The translations under genes were made by a program, and so were the position numbers. Below the pieces are notes generated by a model. It saw only the letters and a program-made list of their open reading frames with translations, did no database searches and had not been told where the DNA came from. Positions 16,345-25,138 of a DNA stretch of 33,968 nt are shown here, piece by piece. The first letter of the stretch is position 1. Every line of letters starts with the position of its first letter. This DNA is from Gammaproteobacteria bacterium (GTDB lineage: Bacteria; Pseudomonadota; Gammaproteobacteria; Pseudomonadales; Azotimanducaceae), in contig VXSY01000206.1 in the NCBI GenBank assembly GCA_009837725.1, positions 1 to 33,968 of the forward strand, written 5' to 3'.

Positions 16345-17616
16345 TCATGGTTTGGGCGCGACCGTGTAGGACAGACCGTCGTACAAGAAAGCTCGCCCGA
16401 TGGTTTCGCGGTCCGCCTCGGTCACGCCCGCGCCTTGCATCACGTTGCGCCAGCGGCGGCGGACGGTTTCCGTGATTTGGTCGAAGATTGCGCTCGCTTC
16501 CGCTTCTTCGAGCAGGAAGCGGCCGTGGCCGCTCAGGAGATTGGTTCGGTTGGCTTGGCGGCCGTACTGACCGCAGGCCATGGCGAGGTCGCGCCGGTCG
16601 AGGGCCAGCACGGGCGAGGGGACAAGGTCGTAGGCGGGGCTCAGGCGCCAAGACGTTCCCGGCGCCAGCATCGCGTGGTTACGGGGATGGTCGTCGATGT
16701 TGGATGTCGCCGCGTTGAAACACATGCGGGCGAAGAGTTCCCTGAGGTCGTCCTGTGGCGCTGCGCTGGCGCGACGGACTTCGTCGGCGAGAAGGAGGTA
16801 GGACCAGCGGTCGCGCTCTCCCACTGCGTCGCCGCTCTGAAGCAGCGTCAGGGCACTGATCATGCGGTGGCGCGAGAGGGCTTTGCCGCGCCGCTCGCGG
16901 TCGAAGCGACGGACAAGAAGCACGTCACGGTCCGCGACGGTATCGACGCGACTGTCGGCAACCTGCAGACCACACGCTCGGGCGAGATTCAGCATGCCGT
17001 GTTCGACCTTGGGGTGATTCCAGCGGTCTTCAGGGCTTGCGAACTTAGCGAGCCAGAGGGTGTCGCCCTCCTGCACGACTGCCTTTGGTCTGGCGCCGCC
17101 CATCGAAGTTCCGAGCAGGAGCAGTTCCTCGACGTGGCGAGCGGTGGGTGTGGTGTCGGGTTCCTTGCCGGCGACAATGGCGTCGGCGGTGCTCTGCAGG
17201 CTCGCGAGATCCAGAGTGCGACTGAACTGGCGCCTCGGCAGGGGAGGCTGCACGTTGGCACCGAACGCCAAGGCCCCGGCTCGGTCGTCCGGGGAGCGCA
17301 GCAAGTAGTCGAATTCGGCGAGTTCTGCGACGCCGAATCTGCGTTCAATTACCCGGCGGCCCCAGAAGTCGGGCATGGCGTCGCGGATCGCGCCAAAGAA
17401 GCCTTGCAGGCGTGCCTTCTGGCGAACTTCGCTCGAAAGCTGGAGTTCGATCGGATCGAACTCCACGGCATCTGGTCGTTCGAGGTACGAGCGGCCATAG
17501 ACGAACTGACCCACGGGAACTTCCCCGTCGTCGATCCAACGAAAGCGGCCCGCAGTGACGAACTCCGTTGCGCCCGGGAGCATGATGTAAACGAAACACT
17601 CGCGTTCAGAAGTCAT
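16345..17616 (-). CDS. hipA: HipA-type serine/threonine kinase toxin
   Basis: A 423-residue HipA protein, the toxin kinase of a type II toxin-antitoxin module; E. coli HipA phosphorylates glutamyl-tRNA synthetase and drives persistence. The N-terminal subdomain has PVGQFVYGRSYL, the core domain has a Gly-rich GTSMGGARPKAV loop near 169-180 (containing the residue region autophosphorylated in E. coli HipA), and Lys191 in LAKF. The catalytic loop is SNIDDHPRNHA with Asp309 and Asn313. The metal Asp is D330 in SPAYDLVP. All catalytic residues are present, so it should be active. It overlaps hipB by 11 nt. Confidence 0.92.
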   Translation of the reverse strand: MTSERECFVYIMLPGATEFVTAGRFRWIDDGEVPVGQFVYGRSYLERPDAVEFDPIELQLSSEVRQKARLQGFFGAIRDAMPDFWGRRVIERRFGVAELAEFDYLLRSPDDRAGALAFGANVQPPLPRRQFSRTLDLASLQSTADAIVAGKEPDTTPTARHVEELLLLGTSMGGARPKAVVQEGDTLWLAKFASPEDRWNHPKVEHGMLNLARACGLQVADSRVDTVADRDVLLVRRFDRERRGKALSRHRMISALTLLQSGDAVGERDRWSYLLLADEVRRASAAPQDDLRELFARMCFNAATSNIDDHPRNHAMLAPGTSWRLSPAYDLVPSPVLALDRRDLAMACGQYGRQANRTNLLSGHGRFLLEEAEASAIFDQITETVRRRWRNVMQGAGVTEADRETIGRAFLYDGLSYTVAPKP

Positions 17617-17947
17617 CGCTGAGTTGCTTGGTGGGGCGGGCGGCGCGGCGGCCGCGGAGCCCTTCCAGCGTCTTGCCTTGCTCGTCGAGGTCTGGGTGGG
17701 CGACGTTCTGTAGGTTGCCGATCAGGTCCAGTGCCCATAGGGCGCCGACATACGCGGCGACCCCCGTGGTCGGCTTGCCGCGCTCGACATCGGCAACGAC
17801 GAAACGGGAAACGCCGACTCGCTGGGCCAGTTCCTGCTGCGTTATGTTGCGACGCAGACGGGCGGTGCGGATGTTGCGCCCGAGTTTCGCGAGTGCTTCC
17901 TCGACTGCGGCGGGGGGAGACTGGGTGATCTTGCTCGGCGCGACCAT
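17606..17947 (-). CDS. hipB: HipB-type antitoxin, XRE-family DNA-binding protein
   Basis: A 113-residue helix-turn-helix antitoxin. The XRE motif spans roughly residues 25-75, with LGRNIRTARLRRNITQQELA, then RVGVSRFVVADVERGKPT forming the recognition region. The short C-terminal tail (KTLEGLRGRRAARPTKQL) is basic and probably flexible, as in HipB. It should bind HipA and repress the module. Its stop codon overlaps the hipA start by 11 nt, and a candidate operator with overlapping promoter lies immediately upstream (17963-17995). Confidence 0.9.
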   Translation of the reverse strand: MVAPSKITQSPPAAVEEALAKLGRNIRTARLRRNITQQELAQRVGVSRFVVADVERGKPTTGVAAYVGALWALDLIGNLQNVAHPDLDEQGKTLEGLRGRRAARPTKQLSDDF

Positions 17948-17962
17948 GTTGCTGTACGGCTA

Positions 17963-17995
17963 CATATACTGGATTTGTGTTGATTGTAGTCAACA
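17963..17995 (-). promoter_or_regulatory. Candidate hipBA promoter and operator
   Basis: The inverted repeat TGTTGA-N6-TCAACA at 17978-17995 lies 30 bp upstream of the hipB ATG. On the minus strand it overlaps a -35-like TTGACT (17993-17988), followed after 19 nt by TATATG (17968-17963) as a possible -10. A repressor bound to the palindrome would cover the -35 box, consistent with HipB autoregulation. The 6-bp arms and 19-nt spacing keep this at moderate confidence. Confidence 0.5.
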
Positions 17996-18210
17996 ATTCG
18001 GCCTTTTGCGACCTCCGCCGCATGGATGGAATTCACCCCCTTCGGAACGACGAGCACTTCGAGAGGTATCGTGGCGAGGTGCAGCCCCAGCCTGAGGGCT
18101 TGGCGGCAATGTGCAGCGCCGCGCTCGAGCTTCGCCGCGGTCGTCAACTGCTCGATCCATCGGATATGTCACCCTGCGCGAACTCTTGGGGCATCGTTGC
18201 CGTAGGTGTG

Positions 18211-19545
18211 TCAGGGGCCGGTTGTGCGGAAGGGAATGTTGGCGTGGGCTGTGTTGCCTTTGGGGTCGGAGGCGTAGGCGAACAGGCGGTATGTGCCGGG
18301 CTCGGGTGCCTGCAATGTGATGGTGGGGCGAGTGGGATCGTCCATTAGGCCGGGGATGTCGGGGATGGCGGGTTCGTAGTCGCCGCCGTCGGTGGTAGCC
18401 GTGCTTTCAGGCTTTAGGTGCCAGCGGTAGGTTAGTGGGTCGCCGTTTGGGTCGTGGATGGTGAACTCGGCGTGGTAGTGCCCGCCGGCTACAAGAGTCA
18501 CGTTGCTGTTGGCGGTGTGGTTGTCGAGACGCATTGCCTGGATCACGGGGGCTTGGTTGGGTGCGTGTTGCCCAGACCATGCGAGTTGCATGGCGTCCAC
18601 GGCGGCGGTGGGTTGGCCGGATGGGGTGAACAGGCTGTACCACGTGGGCGTGCGTTCTTGCTTTTGGCCCCACAGGAACACGTAGCTGCCGAGGCATTGG
18701 CCGCGTGCGAGCACGGGCTCGATGAGTTCGCGGTAGCCGTCTAGATAGCGGCGGGCCTTGGCGGTACTGTCCATTTCGACGGGTGCACCCCATGCGGTTT
18801 GGTTGGCCTCCCAATGGCCTATGGGGCCCCACTCGGTCACCATGAAGGGCCGGCCGGCAAACCACTCGTCTGCGTAGCGCGGCATCAACGCCAGGGCGCC
18901 GTAGAGCTGGATGCTGATGAAGTCGAGGTCTGGCGCGTGCTCCTTCACGACTTCGATGGGCTCCTCGCCGGCCGTGATTGCGGTGGTGGTTGGGTGGTTG
19001 GGGTCCAGTTCGTGGATCATCCTCGACAGCGCGTTCACCTCGTCGTACACGCGCCCGTCTTTCATGCCGTGGTTGAGTTCGTTGCCGATGATCCAGGCGA
19101 GGAGGGCAGGGTGATTGCGATAGCGTTCGACTGCTTCTCGTACTCGTTGTCGCTGCGCCACCACCTGCTCCTCGTCGTCGTAGTCCATGCCCCAGCGTTC
19201 CGCGGCCACCGGCAGGCCGAGTGCCACGGTCAGGCCGTTCTTGGCGGCTTCGTCGAGGTCGCGCCCGGCAGTTTCGATGCCCCAGGTGCGCACGGAGTTG
19301 CCGCCGCGTTCCGCGAGGGTGCGGTAGTTGACGCCGACTACGCCAGCGCCCTTGACGACATAGGGCTGGCCGCCCCGGAGGAGCTGGAAGCCGTCACCGT
19401 GCGCTACGACTTTAACTTCGATGGGTTGCGCGTGGAGCAGCGAGGCCGCGAGCGTCCAAAACAGCAACGTTGTCCGAAGCACACGGGCCTTGTGGCGAAG
19501 CTCCCGCGCTTGGGGCGAGGGCATCTTGCCCCCACGGCGCTTCAT
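18211..19545 (-). CDS. Secreted clan-A-type glycoside hydrolase (GH2/GH158-like TIM barrel)
   Basis: A 444-residue exported glycosidase. After a basic start, a hydrophobic stretch TTLLFWTLAASLLHA at about 25-39 looks like a signal peptide. The TIM barrel starts with PYVVKGAGVVGVNYRTLAERGGNSVRTW, split here around residues 61-88. The likely acid/base is Glu156 in WIIGNELNHG and the nucleophile Glu239 in FMVTEWGP, the clan GH-A arrangement. The C-terminus from about residue 340 resembles an Ig-like beta domain (VIQAMRLDN..., HDPNGDPLTYRW). The family could be GH2-like or GH158; I cannot decide. The ATG overlaps the GH3 stop (ATGA), so the two are coupled. Confidence 0.75.
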   Translation of the reverse strand: MKRRGGKMPSPQARELRHKARVLRTTLLFWTLAASLLHAQPIEVKVVAHGDGFQLLRGGQPYVVKGAGVVGVNYRTLAERGGNSVRTWGIETAGRDLDEAAKNGLTVALGLPVAAERWGMDYDDEEQVVAQRQRVREAVERYRNHPALLAWIIGNELNHGMKDGRVYDEVNALSRMIHELDPNHPTTTAITAGEEPIEVVKEHAPDLDFISIQLYGALALMPRYADEWFAGRPFMVTEWGPIGHWEANQTAWGAPVEMDSTAKARRYLDGYRELIEPVLARGQCLGSYVFLWGQKQERTPTWYSLFTPSGQPTAAVDAMQLAWSGQHAPNQAPVIQAMRLDNHTANSNVTLVAGGHYHAEFTIHDPNGDPLTYRWHLKPESTATTDGGDYEPAIPDIPGLMDDPTRPTITLQAPEPGTYRLFAYASDPKGNTAHANIPFRTTGP

Positions 19546-21479
19546 CGGGGGTAGGTTGGGTTGGTGCGTGGGCGGGCGGCGTCTTCGGGCATGTCGGCCG
19601 CGGTGTCGGACTCTTCGAGTTGCTCGAGGGGTGGTGCTTTCTCGCCGTAGCGAAGACCGAAGCCGTAGGGGAACAGCGGGTCGTAAGTTGTGTCGCCCAC
19701 ATTGAGCGGGGTCTGCAGCGCATGGCCCGGCCACGAGAAGCTTAGGCGACCGTGGAAGTCGGGCCCCTGCTCGCCGGCCCGGGCTTGAAACAGCACATCT
19801 GCGACGCCAGCGCCTTCGCTACCCGGCAACCACGCGACCACGAAGGCATCCGACGCGTTGAGTTCCGGGTTGATCCACATCGGCCGGCCGGTGAGGAACA
19901 CCGAGACGGTAGGGACGCCGAGTGCCTGCAAGCGTCGCAGGATCGCGAGTGGCCCCGCGTTGGTGCGGGAGTGGCTGAGGTGGGTGCGGTCGCCGTCGCC
20001 CTCTGCATACGGGTCTTCGCCGAAGACGACGATGGCGGCGTCGGGTTTGACGTCACCGAACTGCCCGTCTGGTGCCAGCACTGCCGAGCCGCCATTTGCG
20101 ACCGCCGATTGGATGCCGTCGAAGATCGATGTCGCGTTCGGGAAGTCGGCATTGTCGTTGTCCGTGCCCTGCCATGTCAGCGTCCAGCCGCCGCACTGCT
20201 TGCCGATATTGTGTGCGCCGTCCCCTGCCACCAGCACACGCATGTCGCGCCGGAGCGGAAGCAGCCCGTCGTTCTTCAGCAGCACCAGCGATTCGCGCAC
20301 AGCCTGTCGCGCCAGTGCTCGATGTTCGCTTTGCCCGATCACGCTGAAGTCGCCGGCGTCAGGCCGGCTCGACGGTCGTCCCTTGTGGAATAGCCCAGCC
20401 CTCGCCTTCACGAGCAGGATGCGGGAAACAGCGTCATCGATCCGCGCCTCGGAAACCACACCGCTTCGAACCTGCTGCAACAGGTCGCGATAGGTGCGCC
20501 GCCAGTCCTCGCCAACCATCAGCATGTCCACGCCAGCGTTGACGGTGCGGGCGCAAGCCTCGCCGTGGTCCTCGGCGACTTGCTGGTAGCCGTTCCAGTC
20601 GCTGACCACGAAGCCATCGAAGCCGAGGGCACCCTTTAGCACTTCCGTAAGCAGGTAGTGATGGCCATGCACCTTTTCGCCACGCCAACTGTTGTAGGCA
20701 GCCATGACGGTCTGCACCCCGACGGCCAGTGCAGCGCGGTGCCCTGGGGAATGGAGGGCAAGGAGTGTCTCTTCTGAACACTCGGCTTCGCCTTGGTCGC
20801 GGCCGCCCACCGTCGCGCCTTCGCCGATGAAGTGCTTTGCGGTGGCAATCACCCGTTCGGGGCCGAGAAAGCCCTTCGCGCTGCGCGTTCCCTGTAGCGC
20901 GGCGACCATGCGCGATGCGTACTTCGCCACGATGTCGGGTTGCTCGGCGTAGCCTTCGTAGGTCCTGCCCCAGCGGTCGTCGCGCGGCACGGCGAGCGTA
21001 GGCGCGAAGGTCCAGTCGATGCCCGTCGCCGCCACCTCACGGGCGGTGGCGCCGCCGATGGCGGCAACGAGGTCTGGATCGCGAGCGGCACCAAGGCCGA
21101 TGTTGTGGGGGAATACGGTGGCTTTGTAAACGTTCGAGTGTCCATGCACGGCGTCCGTGCCCCACAGGATCGGCACGCCATTGCCGTCGTTCGCTTTCGT
21201 GGACGTTTCGTGGAAGGCATCGGCAAGCTCGACCCAATCCGCCACGCTCGCATGCTTGTTGCCACCCGGAGAACTGCCGCCGCCGTTGAGGATGGAGCCC
21301 AAGCCGTAGCTGCCAGCCTCGGCGGGCGTGACGCTCGCAATCTCCGCCTGCACCATCTGCCCCACCTTCTGTTCCAAGGAAAGGTGTTGGAGGTAACCGG
21401 CAATGGTCCTTGCATCGGCTTCGGCCAAGCGCGAGGTCGGGGTAGCGGCCGGGCCCCAGCGGGCCATAGCTTTGCTCAC
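19542..21479 (-). CDS. Glycoside hydrolase family 3 (exo-beta-glucosidase type)
   Basis: A 645-residue GH3 enzyme resembling exo-beta-1,3/1,4-glucosidases. LSLEQKVGQMVQAE starts the barrel, followed by WGTDAVHGHSNV (about 106-117), FAPTLAVPRDDRWGRTYEG, and KHFIGEG at 215-221. The nucleophile is Asp294 in FVVSDWNGY. The second domain has ESLVLLKNDGLLPL and VVFGEDPYAEGDGDR, and the C-terminus DPLFPYGFGLRYGE is typical. I see no signal peptide, so it may act in the cytoplasm on imported oligosaccharides; some homologues do have one. The GTG overlaps the lacI stop (GTGA); ATG 21467 is the alternative. It is the middle gene of the lacI, GH3, GH operon. Confidence 0.9.
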   Translation of the reverse strand: MSKAMARWGPAATPTSRLAEADARTIAGYLQHLSLEQKVGQMVQAEIASVTPAEAGSYGLGSILNGGGSSPGGNKHASVADWVELADAFHETSTKANDGNGVPILWGTDAVHGHSNVYKATVFPHNIGLGAARDPDLVAAIGGATAREVAATGIDWTFAPTLAVPRDDRWGRTYEGYAEQPDIVAKYASRMVAALQGTRSAKGFLGPERVIATAKHFIGEGATVGGRDQGEAECSEETLLALHSPGHRAALAVGVQTVMAAYNSWRGEKVHGHHYLLTEVLKGALGFDGFVVSDWNGYQQVAEDHGEACARTVNAGVDMLMVGEDWRRTYRDLLQQVRSGVVSEARIDDAVSRILLVKARAGLFHKGRPSSRPDAGDFSVIGQSEHRALARQAVRESLVLLKNDGLLPLRRDMRVLVAGDGAHNIGKQCGGWTLTWQGTDNDNADFPNATSIFDGIQSAVANGGSAVLAPDGQFGDVKPDAAIVVFGEDPYAEGDGDRTHLSHSRTNAGPLAILRRLQALGVPTVSVFLTGRPMWINPELNASDAFVVAWLPGSEGAGVADVLFQARAGEQGPDFHGRLSFSWPGHALQTPLNVGDTTYDPLFPYGFGLRYGEKAPPLEQLEESDTAADMPEDAARPRTNPTYPR

Positions 21480-22516
21480 GCTACGCCTGGTGCGGACGTG
21501 GAGCGCCTCACCACCAATCGGCAATCGAAGGTCTTGCGAACATGCACACTGCGCTCGCCGCGAATCCACTCGAGCAAGAGTTCCGCCGCTTGCGACGCGA
21601 TCTCGACGATGGGCTGGCGCACGGTGGTGAGCGGCGGCCAGGTGTGCAATGCGGTCGGAGAATCGTCGAAGCCAGCTACCGACAGCTCCGCCGGCAAGGC
21701 GATGCCCGCTTCCTGTGCCGCGACGATCACGCCAGCCGCCATGTCGTCGTTGCTGGCGACGATGGCGGTGGGGCGGTCTGCCAGCCCGAAGAGCCCATGC
21801 GCCGCCGCCTTGCCGGACTCGAAATCGAACAGCCCCGGCACGATCAGGCTCTCGTCCACGGTCATGCCGCGATCGCGCAAGGCTCGCAGATGACCGTCGA
21901 GTCGGGCGCTGGCGGCACCGTGGCGTGGGTCGCCTTGAATGAAGCCGATGCGCGTGTGGCCCAAGTCGAGCAGATGCTCGGTGAGCGTGTGGCTGCCGGC
22001 GAAATCATCAGGCCCCACCGAGGTCCAGCGCGTGTCCGTGATGCCGGGGGAAATCTGCACGAACGGTACGTCCCGCTCGGTCAAGGCATCGGTGAGGTCC
22101 GGACGATCCCCGATGGGCGCCGTGAGCACCATTCCGTCGACGCGGGTTTGGGTCAGAAATCGCACGATGTCTTCCGTCGCCGGATTCTCGCTCGAAGGCC
22201 GCAGCAACAGCGCATAGCCGTGCGTTTGGCAAACGCCGAAAACGCCATCGAGGATCTGTTGGATGTAGCTGAATTCGTGCGGGTTCTCATAAAGCAGGCC
22301 GATCGAGAAGGTGCGTCTTCCAGCAAGCCCCCTGGCGGCGGGATTGGGCTCGTATTGCAGTTCGCGCACCGCCTCCATCACCCGCTCCCGCGTCTCGGAG
22401 CGCACGTTGGCTTCGTGGTTGATGACCCGCGAGACGGTCTTGATGGAAACTCCCGCGCGACGGGCAACGTCACGGATCGTGGCGCGGGCACGCCCGCTCG
22501 TTGTGGTTTCTTGCAT
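21476..22516 (-). CDS. LacI-family transcriptional regulator
   Basis: A 346-residue LacI/GalR repressor. The N-terminal HTH ATIRDVARRAGVSIKTVSRV is at about residues 12-31, followed by the hinge helix NPAARGLAGRRT near 57-68. The periplasmic-binding-protein-like effector domain includes TFSIGLLYENPH, RVDGMVLTAP, VASNDDMAAGV and LSVAGFDDSPTA. Effector is unknown but probably a sugar released by the downstream glycosidases. A 14-bp palindrome TGACAACGGTGTCA lies 17 bp before its ATG, and two near-identical sites are in the TonB-receptor promoter. It probably represses both operons. Its stop overlaps the GH3 start. Confidence 0.93.
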   Translation of the reverse strand: MQETTTSGRARATIRDVARRAGVSIKTVSRVINHEANVRSETRERVMEAVRELQYEPNPAARGLAGRRTFSIGLLYENPHEFSYIQQILDGVFGVCQTHGYALLLRPSSENPATEDIVRFLTQTRVDGMVLTAPIGDRPDLTDALTERDVPFVQISPGITDTRWTSVGPDDFAGSHTLTEHLLDLGHTRIGFIQGDPRHGAASARLDGHLRALRDRGMTVDESLIVPGLFDFESGKAAAHGLFGLADRPTAIVASNDDMAAGVIVAAQEAGIALPAELSVAGFDDSPTALHTWPPLTTVRQPIVEIASQAAELLLEWIRGERSVHVRKTFDCRLVVRRSTSAPGVA

Positions 22517-22532
22517 CCGCGTTGAGGATCGC

Positions 22533-22546
22533 TGACAACGGTGTCA
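22533..22546. promoter_or_regulatory. Predicted LacI-family operator upstream of lacI
   Basis: TGACAACGGTGTCA is a near-perfect 14-bp palindrome with the central CG typical of LacI-family sites. It differs at one base from the two sites at 30678-30691 and 30713-30726. It lies 17 bp upstream of the lacI start codon, where binding would repress the lacI, GH3, GH operon. Confidence 0.7.
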
Positions 22547-22597
22547 GTTTATCCTATCGAGGGGATTCTGCCTTCCCGACGAAGAGTCGCCGAGGCG

Positions 22598-24085
22598 TCA
22601 GGCCCGGCAGTAGTGATCGATGAAGCGCTGGTGTTCCGGGAGCTGGCGCACCATTCCCTCCACGTTGCCGTGGATGCCGCTCAGGAAGCCGGCGAGTTCC
22701 TCGTCGCTCATCATGTTGACGATGGGGTGGTACTGCTCTGGCAGCAGGCCTTGTCCGAGCATCACCTGAATCCACGAGTTCTCGCCGAAGAGCTCGGTCG
22801 GCACCTTGAACACACGGCCGGCCTGGCGGAAGAGTTCAATGCGGTGGCGGAGCGAATCGGGCACATCCATGCTGGCGCAGTGCCGCCAGAAATCCGTGTC
22901 GCGTCGTTCCGTCACGTAGTAATGCAGAACGATGAAATCGCGAACATTGTCGATCTCGAATTTCATCTGGCTGTTGAACTCATCCACATCCGGCTGGCGG
23001 ATGCCGTCATAGGGGAACATCTGCATCAGGCGGATGATGCTGCGTTGGATCAGATGAATACTGGTGGATTCGAGCGGCTCGATGAAGCCGGAGGCGAGCC
23101 CCATGGCGATGCAGTTGCGGTGCCAGTGCTGGTGCCGTTGCCCGGTTCGAAAGCGGATCACCCTCGGCTCCGTCAGCATGTCGCCGGCCACGTTCTCCTT
23201 CAGGCGCGCCACCGCTTCGTCGTCGGACCAGTGCTCGGAGGAGAACACCACGCCGTTGCCAACGCGATGTTGCAGCGGAATGCGCCACTGCCAGCCGGCG
23301 CCGCGGGCAATGGCGCGGGTGTATGGCAACGGTGGCGACAATGCCTCGGTTTGCACGGCCACCGCGCGGTCGCAGGGCAGCCAATGGCGCCAGTCCTCGT
23401 AGCCCACCTCCAGCGCGCCTTCGATCAACAGGCCGCGAAAGCCGGTGCAGTCGACGAAGAGATCGCCCTCGATGCGCTGTCCCGACTGCAGTTGTAGGGC
23501 GGTGATGTAACCGGTCTCGGCGTCCTTCTCCACTGCCTGAATGCGCCCTTCCTGGCGCACCGCGCCGTGCTCCTCGGCCATGTGGCGCAGGAACGCGGCA
23601 TAGCGCGAGGCATCGAAGTGATAGGCGTAGTTGAGGCCCTGGCTCGGCAGCACGGCAAATCGGCCTTGCTTGGCCGCCAGCCATTCCTTGCAGTATTCGC
23701 CGAACTCCCGGGCGATCCCCATGCGCTGTCCCTTGAGCCAGAAGTGCTGGAACCCGGCGGCCCAGCTATCCCGTCCGGTCCAGCCGAAGGAGTGGATGTA
23801 GTTCTTGCCGAGGTCGCGCCAGTTCTCGAACGAGATGCCGAGCTTGAAGGTGCCCTGGACGGCGCGCACGAAGTCCTGCTCCTTCACCTTCAACAGTTCG
23901 TGCAGCGTCAGCAGGGTGGGGATGGTGGCCTCGCCAACGCCAACGGTGCCGATCTCTTCGGACTCCACCAGCGTGATGTCGAGGGTTTTGCCGAGGAGCT
24001 TGGCCAGCGACGCCGCGGCCATCCAGCCGGCAGTGCCGCCGCCGGCAATCACGACCTTGTGGATCTTCCTGTGCTGCACGTCCAT
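22598..24085 (-). CDS. Flavin-dependent tryptophan-halogenase-like protein (first of two)
   Basis: A 495-residue member of the FAD-dependent tryptophan halogenase family. The FAD motif GGGTAGW is at 15-21. Lys81 in GTFKLGISFENW matches the catalytic Lys that carries hypohalous acid in PrnA. The halogenase fingerprint WxWxIP is intact as WQWRIP at 265-270, and the conserved GFIEPLEST segment contains the catalytic glutamate region. All known requirements are therefore present. It needs reduced FAD, but no flavin reductase is in the window. The substrate is unknown; the family in TonB-receptor clusters includes enzymes that halogenate free indoles. I chose ATG 24085; GTG 24106 is in frame. It is the last gene of the receptor operon. 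Confidence 0.9.
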   Translation of the reverse strand: MDVQHRKIHKVVIAGGGTAGWMAAASLAKLLGKTLDITLVESEEIGTVGVGEATIPTLLTLHELLKVKEQDFVRAVQGTFKLGISFENWRDLGKNYIHSFGWTGRDSWAAGFQHFWLKGQRMGIAREFGEYCKEWLAAKQGRFAVLPSQGLNYAYHFDASRYAAFLRHMAEEHGAVRQEGRIQAVEKDAETGYITALQLQSGQRIEGDLFVDCTGFRGLLIEGALEVGYEDWRHWLPCDRAVAVQTEALSPPLPYTRAIARGAGWQWRIPLQHRVGNGVVFSSEHWSDDEAVARLKENVAGDMLTEPRVIRFRTGQRHQHWHRNCIAMGLASGFIEPLESTSIHLIQRSIIRLMQMFPYDGIRQPDVDEFNSQMKFEIDNVRDFIVLHYYVTERRDTDFWRHCASMDVPDSLRHRIELFRQAGRVFKVPTELFGENSWIQVMLGQGLLPEQYHPIVNMMSDEELAGFLSGIHGNVEGMVRQLPEHQRFIDHYCRA

Positions 24086-24115
24086 TACTCCAGGGTTGCC
24101 GGCCACTTAAGATCG

Positions 24116-25138
24116 TCACTGATTCAGGCGATTCAGCAAGGATGCCCGCAGACGCTTGGCGCCAGCGTCGTCGAGCGTTGCGAGAAAGCCCTTGCCGGCG
24201 GCGGGTATGTGCTCATGCACGGACTCGTCGGCATCGAATACGTAGTGGTTGAAGAGGCCCCGCCACGCCTCGCGCTGGCGTTGCGGTAAGTCTCGCAATG
24301 CGAGCATCGCATGCAGCAGGGCATCCGACGGGGCGCCGAGCGCAGCCAGCGAATTGCACCACCAATAGTTGACGAGCAGATTGAAGGCGGCAAGCGACTC
24401 GATGTGATGCCACCACATGCTGGGAATGAAGATGGCGTCGCCCGGCTTCAGCAAGGCCGTTCGTGCATGTCGCATCGCCTCGGCGAAGCGAGGGTGGCGG
24501 GATAGGTCTGGGGCCGCGAAATCCACCAGGCTGATGGCCTGCCCGGACGGGGTGCGGTCCACGGGCCCCACATAGAGATTGTCGATTTGATCCGGCGGCA
24601 ACAGCGTGAAGCGGCGTTCGCCAGCCACCACGCAAGCGAGATTGTCGGGAAAGTCGTAGTGCGCCGAGATGCGTGTGCGGCTGCCAAGCCAGAAACTCGC
24701 CAGCGCATCGTCCTGCGGCAGAGCCACGTCGTTTTCGGCTCGAAAGCCGGGCAGCAAAGCGTCCACCGGGGTGGATCCGACATAGATCGTCGAGAGCCGG
24801 TCCTCGCGCCCCGCATCCGCCAGCCTCGCCACCACCTGCGGCACGGTGGCTTTGCCGCTCGCGAAGTTGAAGCCGGTGAAGTCGTCGTTGTAGAAGAACC
24901 TGCCGTCGATGCCGGAGTCGCCGGCATAGACCGTCACCGGGGCGTCGTTCCAGAACCTCGACAGATAGCGCGCCGCCGAACCCATGGAGGCACCGCACTC
25001 GGCCACGGCCGGCCAATCCGCCACCAGGCCCGGAAGATGCACCGGTTCACCGGCATCGAAGACATGGGGCGGGACGGCCCCTGCACCGCGGCCGGGCGCC
25101 AGCGTCGGTACCGGCGCCACATCGTCCAGCCAGTTCAC
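24116..25138 (-). CDS. Cupin-like / JmjC-type Fe(II)-dependent dioxygenase family protein
   Basis: A 340-residue protein of the cupin_8/JmjC-like group, related to FIH-type protein hydroxylases. PVHLPGLVADWPAV is the common opening. The iron ligands are probably His160 and Asp162 in SAHYDFPDN and one of His244/His245 in MWWHHIESL, following the FIPSMWWHH motif. Proteins of this kind repeatedly neighbour SapC and halogenase-like genes in TonB-receptor operons (sometimes named PassA). The substrate is unknown. Its ATG overlaps the SapC stop by 4 nt, so it is coupled to SapC, and it precedes the first halogenase gene. Confidence 0.88.
   Translation of the reverse strand: MNWLDDVAPVPTLAPGRGAGAVPPHVFDAGEPVHLPGLVADWPAVAECGASMGSAARYLSRFWNDAPVTVYAGDSGIDGRFFYNDDFTGFNFASGKATVPQVVARLADAGREDRLSTIYVGSTPVDALLPGFRAENDVALPQDDALASFWLGSRTRISAHYDFPDNLACVVAGERRFTLLPPDQIDNLYVGPVDRTPSGQAISLVDFAAPDLSRHPRFAEAMRHARTALLKPGDAIFIPSMWWHHIESLAAFNLLVNYWWCNSLAALGAPSDALLHAMLALRDLPQRQREAWRGLFNHYVFDADESVHEHIPAAGKGFLATLDDAGAKRLRASLLNRLNQ

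Noticed and set aside
18111-18210. A peptide resembling the LRELLGHR motif of tyrosine recombinases
   Set aside because: The match is a few residues in a short frame with no upstream catalytic domain, so it is probably chance. The minus-strand frame at 17842-18147 also has no recognisable family.
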